Assembly (NCBI GenBank): GCA_958299035.1
Contig: CATQJL010000112.1
Coordinates: 60,247,823 to 60,311,822 of the forward strand
DNA from: Cylicocyclus nassatus
Taxonomy: Eukaryota; Nematoda; Chromadorea; Rhabditida; Strongylidae
Reading direction: 5' to 3'
Length of the DNA: 64,000 nucleotides
Part shown: positions 33,945 through 45,595 of the stretch, piece by piece
Layout of the letters: each line of letters starts with the position of its first letter
How positions within the stretch are numbered: position 1 is the first letter of the stretch
Position numbers and translations under genes: made by a program
The notes under the pieces: model-generated
Told to the model about the DNA's origin: nothing
The model's input: only the letters and a program-made list of their open reading frames with translations
Databases searched by the model: none

Positions 33945-35279
33945 CCGTACTATTAATTTCACCTAAAGTCAAAACAAGGTCACATACTAGCTGGTTACTT
34001 GTATGCATTGTTACTACCGTACATTGTAGCCCCATGTACTAAGCATTTCAGGTTTGACTATTTATTTGTGTATCAGCTTTCCAATCTTACTAGGCAAAGA
34101 TCAAATGAAATAGTGATAGAGCTTGCGAAGACGGGCTGTTTTTCCCAAACGCGAGCAACTTGAAGCCCTGCCCAGTAAGGGCTACGTCGTGAGGCCATAA
34201 TCGTCACCACTATTTATGCTTGGGTGACTCACATTGCCTTTGCCATTGGAGAACGGTCATAGGTTGTCGGCAACGGTTGCCGAGGTTGCCGGTCATTGTA
34301 AGATCCTATAGTACCCTCCGTGTGTTCTGCGCTCTCTGACAACCTTGGCAACTTCCACAACCGTTGCCGGTAACCTATGGCCGTTCCCTTAGAGGAAAAT
34401 CAGAATTATTTCAAATTCCCTTAGAGGAAAATCAGAATTATTTCAAATAAGACATCAGTCTTGCTATGGAACTTGCTTTGTTGTTCCACTAGTTACAACC
34501 TTTAACAGAGATATCATACTGAACGCACCCAGTTTATCGTCTAGAAAAATGTTAACTGCCTATAAGCTACCATGACAAAAAGCGTCGATCTTCGATCGTC
34601 GATTGTCGATTCGTGGAAAATATAACACACGACTGTTTGTGACTTTTGTGCACTTTTTGTACGCTCGACTGCCACAAACTTTGCTCAGATATAAAAACGA
34701 GTTCATAAAACTTACGGACTTTAGCGTACTATTTGCGTAAATGAACCCTTCATAACAACAAGACACGACTAAAAAGGCGCAATCTTTATGAGCCTTACGT
34801 ATTACATGCTTTAAAAGCATCAGAATTTAGATACAACTGCATCGAGACCTGAGTCACTCAATACATTGCAGAGCGGCTGCGACTCAAGATTATTGCGTTA
34901 TTCAGTCAGATAGCAATAGGACCTACAATGAGTGTGGCAGAAAAGAGAAAAGAGGTAGATTAGAAATGACACATTGGTAAAGATATAAACACAAATATCT
35001 GTTTGAATGCGATGCGTGAAGATGATGTTGTGAACGGAGATGCGAGAATGACAGAAGTCCTCGCTATTGAAGTGAGCAAATCAAAAAAAAGACAACAGTG
35101 AAAATGATTCGTAGCTAATGTACAACAGATCTAACTGAAAGGCAGATATAGCACCGGAATCTTCTGATTAGGATGTAAGCTGATAATCATATGAAAGAAA
35201 GCAACTTTGATAATCAGATGAAAACAAGTAACATTGATAACTAGATGGAACAAAATAACAAATCCAAAAATAGAAAATC
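33945..35279. other. MULE interior, one nested MITE
   Basis: 34249-34388 is a ~140-bp palindrome (GGAACGGTCATAGGTTGTCG type ends, GGCAACGGTTGCC core). Directly after it CCTTAGAGGAAAATCAGAAT is duplicated in tandem (34387-34446). No gene is recognised in the rest. Confidence 0.45.
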
Positions 35280-38200
35280 CTACGAAGTCTTCCGCGTCCT
35301 TCTCCTGTTGCGAGCTGCTGTTCTCTGCAGCAAAAATATTATCTTGCCGGCATCCTTGTCTGTTATCATTATCGTTGAATGGAACTCACCCTTATTAGTC
35401 GTATTCCTCTGAATTTCGGTATTCGCCCACTTGGGTTGGCGTCTAATCGCCTTGCGAGGGTGGTTCCCTCATATCTCAAATTGTTGTTGATGTCTTTGAG
35501 CTGGTTTTTCATACTCATTAGCTGAGTACGTAGGTCGTCGTCTGGTTCCTTCAAGGGTCCGATTACCTTCATTCTTATCGCGGCCATTTCCTGAAGTATG
35601 TTTTTGACGAATTCAAGATGAATACTCAACTTACAGCAGTGATCGCTTGTACAAGCTCTTTGCATGTGTCTGTTATGAGGGCGCTGTCCCGGACTTCCGT
35701 TCCCGAAATCGTGTCGGCTTCTCCAGCCGGCGTGTCGGCTTCTCCGTCCGGCTCCGTGGCAGTAACAACCTCTCCTTCTACCATGTGCGAATACGTCACC
35801 AGTCCTGCAATCGGAAAAATGCATCTTTTCACCAAAACGCAAACTGTCTGACCTTGAGGACTGTACACGAGTGCCACGTGCACATGAATGCACGAAACGC
35901 CGGCTGTGTGGTCATCCAAGCAAGTGCATTTGAAACCGTATCCGCAAGCGTTGCAATTGTAGCAATGGTTGTTAAGCTGATATATGTTCTTTGCTAAGTA
36001 CGTAAGAAAGTTTTTTTAGTACTCACAACTTCGTCACGATCGCATGGCATCTGCTTGACGTGATATGTGTGATTTCTTTCGCATACTAGCCAAGATTTAG
36101 GGCTTTCCACAATGGATGTAACGTGTCCATCACAGTACGTCTTAATTGCGTTGGCACGCCTCTTGTGCTGCTCTGCAAGTCTGTGCCGTCCTTCGCGAAC
36201 GTTCCTGGCCATCTAAAATATATGCGTCGATGCGCTGCTGAGCTTGATCATAGTGGTTACTTTTATCCTTCTGTCCTCTTCCATACAGGGGACTAGATTG
36301 ATTAGCAAGTCGACCAGCGAATCAATTCTTACACTTGATTTGAATAAATTCATGTTTCAATCTTCTGTGGAAACGCTCGATTGCCATAGAGGTGTTGACA
36401 GTGGATGTTCTCCGTACGTATCCTGCCCATTCGGAAATTCGTGGGCTCCTGATACACCAAAAACTCCAAAAGAGTAGTTTGCGGTTGTGACCCTACCAGT
36501 TCCGCTCGAAGTACTGAACCATACTTTCTTCGCGATTTTGTCGCAATAGGCACAGTAGAGAAGCGTAGTTATCGAAGAAGACATCACGATCCGGATTCTT
36601 GCAAAGTTCTGACATTTTACCCATTACGGTAGATGTAGGACTCGGCTGAAAGGAAGTTGTTAGGGATGTCGGATTACGTCGACATACCTTTTTGAGATTT
36701 TTGCAATATCTCTTTATGCTCTGAAGGACATGAAATGTGCACAATAGTTTTTTCGCTGATGACTGAGGAACAACTTTTATAAATCCATTGTAAAATGAAT
36801 TACTGTCATCCGACATGAAATATGCTGTATCAAACTGGGGAAGTAGAACAATTTCTTGAAAGAGTATACTAACTTCGTTCTCTGTCATTCTGAAAGCGAT
36901 TTTTGAGTTACAGCTGCGTAACAGAAGTTGGTTTTTACTTGAAGGAAAGCAGAAATGCCGCTGGCAACCCCATGTCCCATTCGTCTAGGACCACTACGGA
37001 AGCTAGTCGCAGTGAGTACGGTGTAAGGTTGAAAGTATCGTCCATCAACAGTGCGCGTTTTGCATAGCTTTCCAACCAAATTTTTTGTATCGGCGTCACA
37101 ATTACTGCACGGTAAATTTTCAAAAAAATTATTGGTATTATGTGGTCCCTACCAAGAGAGAAGTTATCGCCGCTTGCATCTGTTGCTGCTGTATAATGCC
37201 GTATCCCATCGTCGGGGATGTGTTCTCCGATGCGCATTTCAAGCGACAAAATGTCGATACTATGTCTACGAGCTGGATCTAGATTGTGTTTCAATGCAAT
37301 TCTTCTGAAACACACTTACTTTTATCTCGTTACTATATGTTATAGTTACCAACCGCACGTCTCGCGATGTAGTGAAATACAACCGGCAACTCAAATTGTT
37401 TGAATTTCGACATCGCTCCCGGATTTGACTAAGCACTTGCTTATAAGTGAATCCATTTCTTAGGCAGGAGAGGATTTGTTTCTCAGCACTGGCGTCCATT
37501 GTCAGCAGTGCAGCATCGGGCTCATGGCCGCAATGCGTGCGGCAGAATTCTACGTTGATAGTCCGTTCATTTTCCGTCACCTATTCACTGAAGTGGTACC
37601 CCGAAGAAGAAGAAAGCGGAAAATTTACCTTCATATAAGCTGTGCAGTACATGACCTTTTTTTTTGAATTTGAGCACTTCTCTATGTAAGATGGGCCAGG
37701 CTCGGCTCTACTACATCGCATGTATGTAATGTCTCCATCTGTTCCTTTATTCTTCGAATGGACAGCGTACCTAGTAGTCTCTTCCTCTTCTAGAGCATGC
37801 TTCCAGTCCTGGAAATAGAAACGAATTAGATAATCAAACAATAAAAGACACAGTACACAAAAAATAAAAATCGATGACAACGTGGCCATTAGAATTAGAA
37901 TATAAAAACATGGGAAAAATACATCCACGAATGGTATGCTTACTTGAAAAGCAGATTTGCTGTTAAAGCTGATGGCTTCCACACTGAAGGTTCGGTTTCC
38001 TGAAGCGTGCACTGCGTTTGCATGTATTACAAGGTCGTGGTGGTCCTGAAAATGACTTCTCGTAACGAAAAATGAGCACGAGTGGAAAACTTACATTTAT
38101 TGAAGTTCCACATAAGGGACATGAGATTTTTCTTCGGGATGCGTGTTCCATTTTATTATGCTCTAGTAGGTTTTTTTTTCGTGGCGAATGTAGTTTCGCA

Positions 38201-38451
38201 ACTATCACACAAATAATTCTGTTCTCCAAGTATTTTTCGTCGCTTTGCGGCTTGTAGATTGGCTATCTCCTCTTTAGTGTAACTATGTACATCAAACAGG
38301 TGCGCAGATAAATTCTTTCCTAGGTGCTTGCTACACTCCGGACAGACTCCACTGTAACAGAATCATTTTTGAAATCATCACCAGCGTCAACAGACTTCTT
38401 GAGACTTGCTCCATTGCTTTCGCCGGCATTTTCTTTGCTTGGATCCAGCAT
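35280..38451 (-). pseudogene. MULE transposase gene, about 14 exons, probably damaged
   Basis: Catalyses excision/insertion of the MULE in the nucleus. Exons with good splice sites: 38095-38351, 37944-38045, 37629-37808, 37320-37580, 37153-37304, 36939-37104, 36688-36889, 36497-36645, 36261-36448, 36027-36212, 35853-35976, 35635-35804, 35390-35590, 35280-35324; the first (Met 38451) is less sure. Order: C2H2-type fingers (CPECSKHLG...H, LCDSC...H), a zinc-binding N-domain, the MULE core with MDDTFNLTPY and LDEWDMGLPAAFLLS, YFMSDDSNSFYNGF, CTFHVLQSIKR, then NTSMAIERFHRRLKHE, then a SWIM-like finger (FKCTCLDDHTAGVSCIHVH) and a basic tail. Likely catalytic acidic residues: DD of MDDTF, DD of MSDDS and E of IERFH. 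Odd points: an extra A in an A9 run near 38170, a frame change near 37315 and another near 36322. Either this copy is dead or homopolymer errors remain. Confidence 0.8.
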
Positions 38452-38459
38452 TTGCAGCT

Positions 38460-38630
38460 AAACGTCAAAATATAGTCACGTCTGAAACAAAAAAATGTGC
38501 ACTACTTTTTGAAGGTGGAAAAGGTTATCTGGTAAACAAATGCAATGGCGACAATTGAATGCGAATGAAAAATATGCAATAGCCTATCGTGTGATGTTTC
38601 CGGTTACTGTCAGCTTGGACTCAAACTAGC
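38460..38630. other. 5' region of transposase gene
   Basis: Sequence upstream of the first Met, presumably promoter. No clear TATA box is assigned. Confidence 0.3.
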
Positions 38631-38762
38631 AGTTCGATAAATTGTGATATAGCTATACTTATTTGTAGTCGCTGTCTCGCCTTGCTTGGCTTTCGCAGTA
38701 CGACAGTGACTGGAAATAAGTATAGCTATATCACAATCGCATGATTTATCGAACTGCTTTGA
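38628..38762. repeat. Hairpin, ~135 bp, MULE-like subterminal repeat
   Basis: GCAGTTCGATAAATTGTGAT ... ATCACAATCGCATGATTTATCGAACTGC forms a long stem. Its outer arm (AGTCGCTGTCTCGCCTTGCT) is repeated in inverse at 40240-40265 beside TATATCAATC and CCAACTG. The pair could be the ends of a nested ~1.7-kb element that carries the GH47 fragment. Confidence 0.6.
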
Positions 38763-39479
38763 GTAAATGCGAATTCAAAAGGTAGGACGAAAAACAACAC
38801 GATTTAGAAGACGCTTCACAATTGACATAGATGCATACATGCATTAAAAGCACTACAGTTCTCCTACAGAAAGAGGACATTGAATCAGAGTATGAGAAAT
38901 CCATCAAGATTTCATCAAAGTCATCAAGTGAATGACTAGAAGTCAAAAAAGTTAGTAAATAACAACAAAACAACTCATAGTTTTATTTAGATACATACAG
39001 ATATTACGAGGCGAATAGGCAGGAGCAGCTGAAAATGAATGTGTTTGCAAATAACCCTAAGGCCCCGGTCAGACTTCACGCGATTTGATCGTCGCCGTGT
39101 TTTCCAGTCATTTTCATTTTACATTCAAAATTCGGACTGGAAAAGTATCGTAACCGAAATGCAAGCTTGTCGGCATGCAATGACCCCGTATTAGTTGTCT
39201 TGTCGCGACTGAATCGCGGCGATCAAATCGCGTTAACTCTGTCCGGGGTCTAAGGGTAACTAGAGCTAATGTCAGTGATCTCATATTGATTGATGAAGAA
39301 TGAGTCTCTTGAGCATGATCTCTCTCACAATAAGGTCAATCGATTATGAGTTCTGAATTGGCTCAACCAAACTGAGATGGCATCTTCGGCGGCCTGCTAG
39401 CAGCTCTCAAGATCTGATTAGCAGGGACAGAGCTACTTCCGTACTCATCTCTATAGTCAGGGGCATATGCTAATGATCA
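38763..39479. other. Spacer with GC-rich MITE at 39061-39252
   Basis: 39061-39252 is a short palindromic element with ends GGCCCCGGTCAGACTTCACG and GTTAACTCTGTCCGGGGTC and inner GCGATTTGATCGTCGC / GCGATCAAATCGC. Otherwise A+T-rich, no gene. Confidence 0.55.
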
Positions 39480-40057
39480 TTTGGTAGAGGAGAGCTTCGG
39501 TGTTGTATACCAATTTGTCAATGGGAACAAATCCTTTTGATTATCAGCAAATAGAAGATAGAGATAGTTGAAACCTTAGCAGATAAAAACAGTTCCATCA
39601 GATCTCTGAATTTAGGATGATCACAGCAAAAACAACATTATCGTGTGGTAAACAGACCTGTATGTAACAGGGATTTCCTTGACACTCTTCACTGGTAACC
39701 ATTTCGCACCCGCGCATATTTCTTAATTCGCTTCAAAGGCATTCCAACGTCATTCTTGATAAGTTTTGTCACCTAAATTTGGTTGTACTGATGAATTATA
39801 CATAAAAGTCATTGGTGTATAACTCACAAGTCGTTCTGTAGAGGTAGAACCAGGCTTCAATCGCTTCTGGTCGCAAAAGTGAATGTGCATCCAGAGGCTA
39901 AAGGACGATGTTGAAAAGCATATGCGCTTGAAAAATTGCAAAACAACAACTTTGATAGAGAGATCTTCTTTTTGACCAGTAACATGTTGAAGTACGCTAT
40001 CTCAGGTCCCAAACCCGTTGGATTTGCGTACATCGCCTGACAACCTCTCCCAAGACT
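39480..40057 (-). pseudogene. GH47 class I alpha-mannosidase fragment, degenerate
   Basis: The minus strand holds consecutive pieces of the C-terminal half of a class I alpha-1,2-mannosidase, the ER/Golgi enzyme that trims N-glycans. The pieces are: NPTGLGPEIAYFN (exon 39977-40057 after TATTGCAG); AHSLLRPEAIEAWFYLYRTT (39828-39897, GTGAGT donor); GDKTYQE then a stop, then RWNAFEA (from 39772); DLMELFLSAK, NYLYLLFADN and finally DKLVYNTEA (about 39640-39490). These match, in family order, the GH47 blocks PTGL-PEI, LLRPE-ES-FYLYR-T, D-MESFFLAETLKYLYLLF and NTEAH. Two in-frame stops and at least two frameshifts show it is dead. Upstream catalytic exons are absent. It lies inside the MULE, between MULE-like repeats, so it is probably a captured host fragment. 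Confidence 0.75.
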
Positions 40058-40487
40058 CTGCAATAGAAATCAATATTTGAAGTCGATAACGCTCACTAGT
40101 GGCTCTCTATCGAAAGTATCGAAAGCATACCAAGCATTCAAAAGCGAAGAAAAAACAATCAAAACACTAAAAAACAGGCAAATTCACATCATTTTGACTT
40201 TAAAAGCTTACCAGGTTAGTGTCAGCTTCATTCGTGCGACTAAGCAAGGCGAGACAGCGACTAGAAATAAGAAAACTATATCAATCGGATTTCTATCCAA
40301 CTGTTTGTTGGAGTAGATGCGCAAAAGAAAAATAGGATGAAAAGCACTTTTCAGCCATCGTTCGGCATGACGCGCTAAAGTTGGCGTGAAATAAGTAACA
40401 ATCATTGTGCAATTACACCGGCTGCAATATATTTCACGCCAATATTACTGTAAGACAGCCGAACGATGGCTGAAGAAGTAATATTGT

Positions 40488-40496
40488 AATCACGCG
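40488..40496 (+). repeat. 9-bp target site duplication, right copy
   Basis: AATCACGCG, identical to 30239-30247, directly after the right MULE terminus. Confidence 0.85.
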
Positions 40497-41619
40497 AAGC
40501 AACGCATACCTTCCAGAATGAATATTTTCAAATATGATAAAGGACTGTACTCACTTCATCAAGGCGTTTTGATATAATGCGTTAGCCTGATATTCCGTTG
40601 TTCCACGAAATTAACAGAATGTCGCAAACTCTCGCAAATCCCGGAAATTTTGGATGTTTTATGAGTGGTATTGTAGATTCAGACTTCTCGCGATGAAAGT
40701 AACATCACTGTGAAACGTTACCGATACCTAATCAGCTCACTTGAAGCGATTGAGACAAAACTTACCATTAAAATGCCAGCTCTTAGGTTCTTAATACTGA
40801 GAGAAAATAGAGCAGATTTTGCCGAAATAACTATATGACCTACCATCTCTGATCACGGAATTGCTTCTATCGTACTGCGCTTTCGCTCTACTCAAATATG
40901 CTTCATTCTTTCCGCTGTTTTTATTGTATCATCAAACAAATGAAACTTTGCAGCTGACAAGGGAATGGTCAGAAGTCGAAGTGGCCGAACCAAAGGAGCT
41001 GTATATCATTGGATGCAGTATAAAACGCTGACTTCGAATCTGTCTTCCTTACCTGCTTATCGCTTTGTGGACAAAGCTACAAGCGGTTTTATTGTGAAAA
41101 AAAATCATACATAAAAACAGCGAAATTGAGCACATTGGTGCACTTTCAGCTCAGATTCTGGCTTTAAAAATTTGAAGTAAGCTAGCTGCATGTTTTGGTT
41201 CAGCATTAAGGCGAACGTGGCTCTGCACGGCTAAATTTTCAATTTCACGCATAATTTCTTAACAAAATAATGGTCTTTAATGGCTTATAGCTTCGTCCAG
41301 AAAAGCGATAAGCAGGTAAGGAAGACAGATTCATAGTTAGCGCTTCATGCTGCACCTAATGGTATGCAGCTTGTCTGGATTGGCCACTTCGATTTCTGAC
41401 CATTCCTTTGTGAGCAACTAGATCGGCAGTCGTTTTTACGGAATTGATATCATAAAAAGAAATAATATTGAAAAAAAATCAAGAAAGCAATGATAGCATT
41501 GTAATTATTGAAAAACAAAAGGGAAAGAAAAGAAACATATATTGTAAGGAAGAAAGAAGCTATGCTCAAGTTTTCTTTTAAATTGAGTAACTAGAATAAT
41601 TATAAAAAATAATAATATA
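40497..41619. other. Spacer with palindromic MITE at 40957-41411
   Basis: 40957-41411 has inverted arms (CAAGGGAATGGTCAGAAGTC; CTGTCTTCCTTACCTGCTTA near 41040 and its complement near 41310) around an A+T-rich centre. A worn relative lies at 25185-25525. No gene is seen in the remainder. Confidence 0.6.
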
Positions 41620-42600
41620 TTAGGTCATTCGGAAAGTAATTTCGCTTTTTTCAAAGGGGCGCCACATTTGAAAGAACAAAGTTTTCTGGAAGATCTTGGT
41701 GATGCAGCATTTCATCCTCTTTCTAACAATTATGAAAGGTTGCAGCGCACTCAATGAGCTTTCGGAAAATAACCGAAATCTGTGACCTTATACTTTTTGA
41801 GATGGCCAAGTTTCACAATCTTTTAGAACTTTCATATCAACCTTCAGAAGGAGCTTAAGTAAGGACTAGATGGAGCAAGCCTCATGGGATACAGCAAAAG
41901 TTTTTTCTCTTTTTCATAGCTCGCCGTAAATTTTTGAAAGATTTTTAAACAAAACCATCGAATTTGGGCAGGCCTACGTCAGTCACAATCGCATCAAACA
42001 GCAGTAATTATTCGTGAAACCTTCAAAATGGTAAATGACTTAATATTGGTTTTACAAAGCAAATGAGAGTTTACGGATTCGAAATATCAAATTTCGAGTT
42101 TTTCGGGTACAGATGTGGGCGCGTTCAAAAACATGAGTTATGATGATGTTATCCCCAAAGACTGAACCAATCGGAAACAAAAAACATCCATTATAAAAAG
42201 GAGAACAAGCTGCATCGATTGACACCCGAGCTGCTCACTGTTTGATGTTCTATGTGGTTTGAGCTGGCCAAGAATGGAAATTGGCAGCATCAATCAAAAT
42301 TCTATCAAAAAAAATATGACGAGCTATGGAAATTAGAAAAAAAAATTGTTTTGTATCCTACAGAGTTTGCTCTATCCACTCACTTCTTGAGCTCCTTCGC
42401 AGGTTTGATGCAGAGATTTTAGAAAATTGCTAAATCTGAGGATTTCCAGTGAGCTCATTGAACTGTGTTGCAACGATTTTGTAAGCATTAGAAAGAGGAT
42501 GAATTTCTGCATCGAATGCCACCAAGATCTCTCCGAAACTTCGTTCCTTCAGATGTGGCGCCAATTTGAAAAATGCGAAACTACTTTCGGAATGACCTAA
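41620..42600. mobile_element. Mariner-type long-TIR MITE, 981 bp
   Basis: TTAGGTCATTCGGAAAGTAA at the left, its near-complement ACTTTCGGAATGACCTAA at the right, and TA on both sides. Internal boxes: GATGGAGCAAGC (about 41870) and GTTTGCTCTATCC (about 42366), and GATGCAGCATTTCATCCTCT near both ends. It is similar in length and design to 18646-19624. Confidence 0.8.
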
Positions 42601-44605
42601 TAGTTTATAGTTTGAAGTTAGTTCAATAGTTAATACTTAGCCATACTTTTTATAGCTTATAAAAATAATTATATTGATAATAAGTTCATTACGCTATCAT
42701 TGTTTATTTGATTTTTATAGTTTAATAGTTTAAACTCAGAAAAAGAAGCTATGCTCACGATTTTTTTTTAAATTTGGTAAATAAATCGGCCGCCGAGCCG
42801 GGAGCACTCCCGTATGAATGTAAACATGGACCTTGCCGCCGCCGACGCCTACAAGGAGAGCGTTTGCAGCCTGGACATAACATTCCGTAGAGTATATTGC
42901 CGCGCTCAATCGCTCGAGTAAGCAAGGAAGTCTGTTGGTGGCCGGTCATCTTTGTAACCAACTTCTCCACTGACAGCCCGCCACCTAAGCTGACAACCTC
43001 GCTGACAACCTCGCCCCCTTCGCTGCTCTCTAGAAACCTCTTTTTGTGCACAAAGTGCATGGAAGAGGCCGTAGACGGCCGCAGGACCTCCGTAGACTTC
43101 AACTTTTGGCCATTTGGCTCCAGTACACATGTTTGAATAGAGCTTCAGTTTGCAGCATAGTCAATGATGAATGAATTTATTTTTCGCACATGGATGCCGA
43201 CCAACTTGACTGCAGTGTCAAAATGAGCTTCACTACACCTGTTAAAATAAAAGAATAGTAGTCAATGATGAATGGATACAGAACAGTTTTGGCAGTCATT
43301 GCAACTTTCAACCACAGTAACCCGCCGCCATTTACAGGGTATCCTTGCCAGAACCTTCTGTGTTTCAGCCTGTAGAGCAACACTTGACGTTGATAAAGTC
43401 GGCTGCAGTAAATCGCCCGGGTCGCTGTACAGTCTGCCCCAATCGGGATCAGGCCGAACCGTCGGCTGAATTAGCGCGCTTGCAGCGCTAGAGGTTTGCG
43501 CTGCATACGCGCGCTGTCGCAGGAAGCGAAGAGATTGAGGAGAGAGCAGACTAGCTAGAAGCAGAAGTGGCGCGAAACCCTTGCGACGCGCACTCCCGCC
43601 AAGCCAATTTTGGCCTGGTTAGGATTGGGGCAGACTGTAGGGTGAATGCACGCGAGCGTGCCTGCAATGCGGCTGCCGAGTACGGGCGCTACGAGCTAAG
43701 CAATTCTCTAAATGACTTTACTTGAATCTCTGAAAGCCGCTTGCAGCACAGCCTGGCAAGATCTCGATAGTGACTACCTGCGAGCCTTGCGACAACTTCA
43801 AGAAAGACTTTTTGTATGTGTTCAAGCAAGAGGCTGATTTAAAATTATTAGCAGTTGTTAGATAATGAGCCAATTAAATGTCCGCATCACAGTCTGTCAA
43901 ATTTGCATTTAGTGTTTTTTGGCACTGAGATATATACGAGCAAATAATTATGGCGCGACCTGCTAGCTTTATCGGTTTAGTCCTGGCCATTGATCTGTGG
44001 ATGTGATGCTGTATTGGTCGCCACCATAACTGCTGCACTGCGAGGCCCTTTCTCCTTCGTATTATGATGACTTACAAGCACAATCAATGATCATCTTACG
44101 AGCAACTCCAATTCGATCCATTGCATCCTTGTAATCCTGATACTGCAGTGAGCTAGATTTACAGCCCCCGTTTACATGACAGTAGGAAAATGCTTGGTTG
44201 AACCATAATAACCTTTTACTTGATGAAAAATTATGAAAGTCAATAAATCGAAGAAAACAAACCAAGTTACCCTTTGTTCCACACCGCACCTAGCCTTTTC
44301 TGATGTGTAACGCATTTCTATTTTTTTAACAAACCAAGCTACTTTTTGTTTCACACCGCACTTTACCTTTTCTGATGTGTAACGCATCCCTATTTTCTAA
44401 GTTTATCATGTTTGGCGTTAGGAAAATACGATAAGTACGATATCACCGCGTAGATCCTCAAATCAGATATTTGAGAGGTACTAAATGTTCAGCTCAAATG
44501 TATAATTCATTTTTGCAATTGGAAACGCTGGAATGTCGATGACCGCGCTTTCATTGTGAATGTCCTTATATTAAGCAAGAATAATGTTTTGAAAGTCTGT
44601 TACTA
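42601..44605. other. Spacer with GC-rich island, MITE and small duplications
   Basis: 42755-43140 is a GC-rich island. Its minus-strand frame (Met 43102, 115 codons, with CPGCKRSPCRRRRRQG) is unrecognised and doubtful. 43428-43639 is a ~212-bp GC-rich MITE with ends TACAGTCTGCCCCAATC and GATTGGGGCAGACTGTA. About 44258-44400 is a two-copy ~72-bp tandem (TTTTCTGATGTGTAACGCAT twice). No assignable gene. Confidence 0.5.
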
Positions 44606-45595
44606 TTAGGTTGATGCAAAATTCCTGCATCAAATTAGGTACAGACAGCAATAATTCGGAATAATCTTATATCCCAATTAGGATTCGATATATCATCAGA
44701 TAGAGCAAACCTAGCTCTACAAGAAGCGCTCAAAGTTTTGCAGCAGCTTTGATACAAGTGAAGATTGAAGCCAAAAACGAAAAAGATCCGAGCGCCCAGA
44801 AAACTAAGAAAAAATTAGAAGTCTATTCAGAAAATCTTTCAAAACTTGCTCACGCATTGTCATTTCGTATGAGACGTCTCTCTATACAGTTGCTGAATTT
44901 CCCTCTCAGCTAGAGATTGTGAGAATAAAGTTTTTCATGTTTTTGCCAAGTGCTGAGATGTTCTAGCACCACAGTTGTATAGTACATGCCATTAGCAATA
45001 AGACTTTACACTTTCAGCCTTCTAAAGGAACTAGTTCGCGAGAAATATCGAAACTAGCTTTCTTTATTCGAATTTTTCCTGCCCAATTGCTCAAAATTCG
45101 ATATTTTCCGTAAACCAGCTGCTGCAAACTGAAGATTCACACTTATACTTCTTCTTCTACTCTTGCTTGTTCTTCTTTTTGTAGTACACAACTCTCAGTG
45201 TTAAAACATCTCAGCGTTGTTTTGGGAAAACATGAAAAACTTCGTTTACTCAATTTCTAGCTGAGAGAAAAATACAACAACTGCATAGTGAAAAGCAACT
45301 GCGTCGTGTGCGAAATGACAAAGCATGAGCAATTTAGAAGTTTTGAAGGATTTTCTGAACGGACTTCCAATTGTTTATTTATTTATTGTTTATTGATTTG
45401 GGGCGCTTGGATCTTTTTGATCTTTGGCTCCAATCGTTGCTTGAATCAAAGCGCTGCAAAACTTCAAGGACTATCTTGTAGGTTGTGCTAGGTTTGCTCT
45501 ATCCAGTGATATATCGAATCCTATTTGGGATAAAGATTATTCCGGATTATTGCGGTCTGCACCTATTTTGGTGCAGGAATTATGCATCAACCTAA
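44606..45595. mobile_element. Mariner-type long-TIR MITE, 990 bp
   Basis: Ends TTAGGTTGATGCAAAATTCC and GGAATTATGCATCAACCTAA, flanked by TA. The arms are complementary for several hundred bases, including GATAGAGCAAACCTAGCTCT (44700) and its complement (45480-45500). The open frame 45288-45491 lies in an arm and is not a gene. Confidence 0.85.

Larger units (their letters stand above)
30248..40487 (-). mobile_element. 10.24-kb Mutator-like element (MULE)
   Basis: Terminal inverted repeats start ACAATATTACTTCTTCAGCC and run at least 40 bp (through ATCGTTCGGCTGTCTTACAGT on the left; same with small differences on the right). Perfect 9-bp duplications flank the element. Each end also folds on itself: the left end repeats GGCGTGAAATATA and its complement within 30295-30385, the right likewise at 40390-40470. 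Cargo: a transposase gene on the minus strand (35280-38451), a GH47 fragment (39480-40057), GC-rich motif clusters, and exon-like frames at 32294-33944. Frame damage in the transposase suggests the copy is not autonomous, unless these are sequence errors. The exact duplication argues for a fairly recent insertion. Confidence 0.85.

Noticed and set aside
37305..37319. A 15-base GTAAGTGTGTTTCAG intron in the MULE transposase
   Set aside because: Far below normal nematode intron length and it does not restore the downstream frame; a local indel is more likely.
42755..43140. GC-rich open frames of 74-115 codons
   Set aside because: Overlapping frames on both strands, no motif, no splice sites; composition alone explains the lack of stops.
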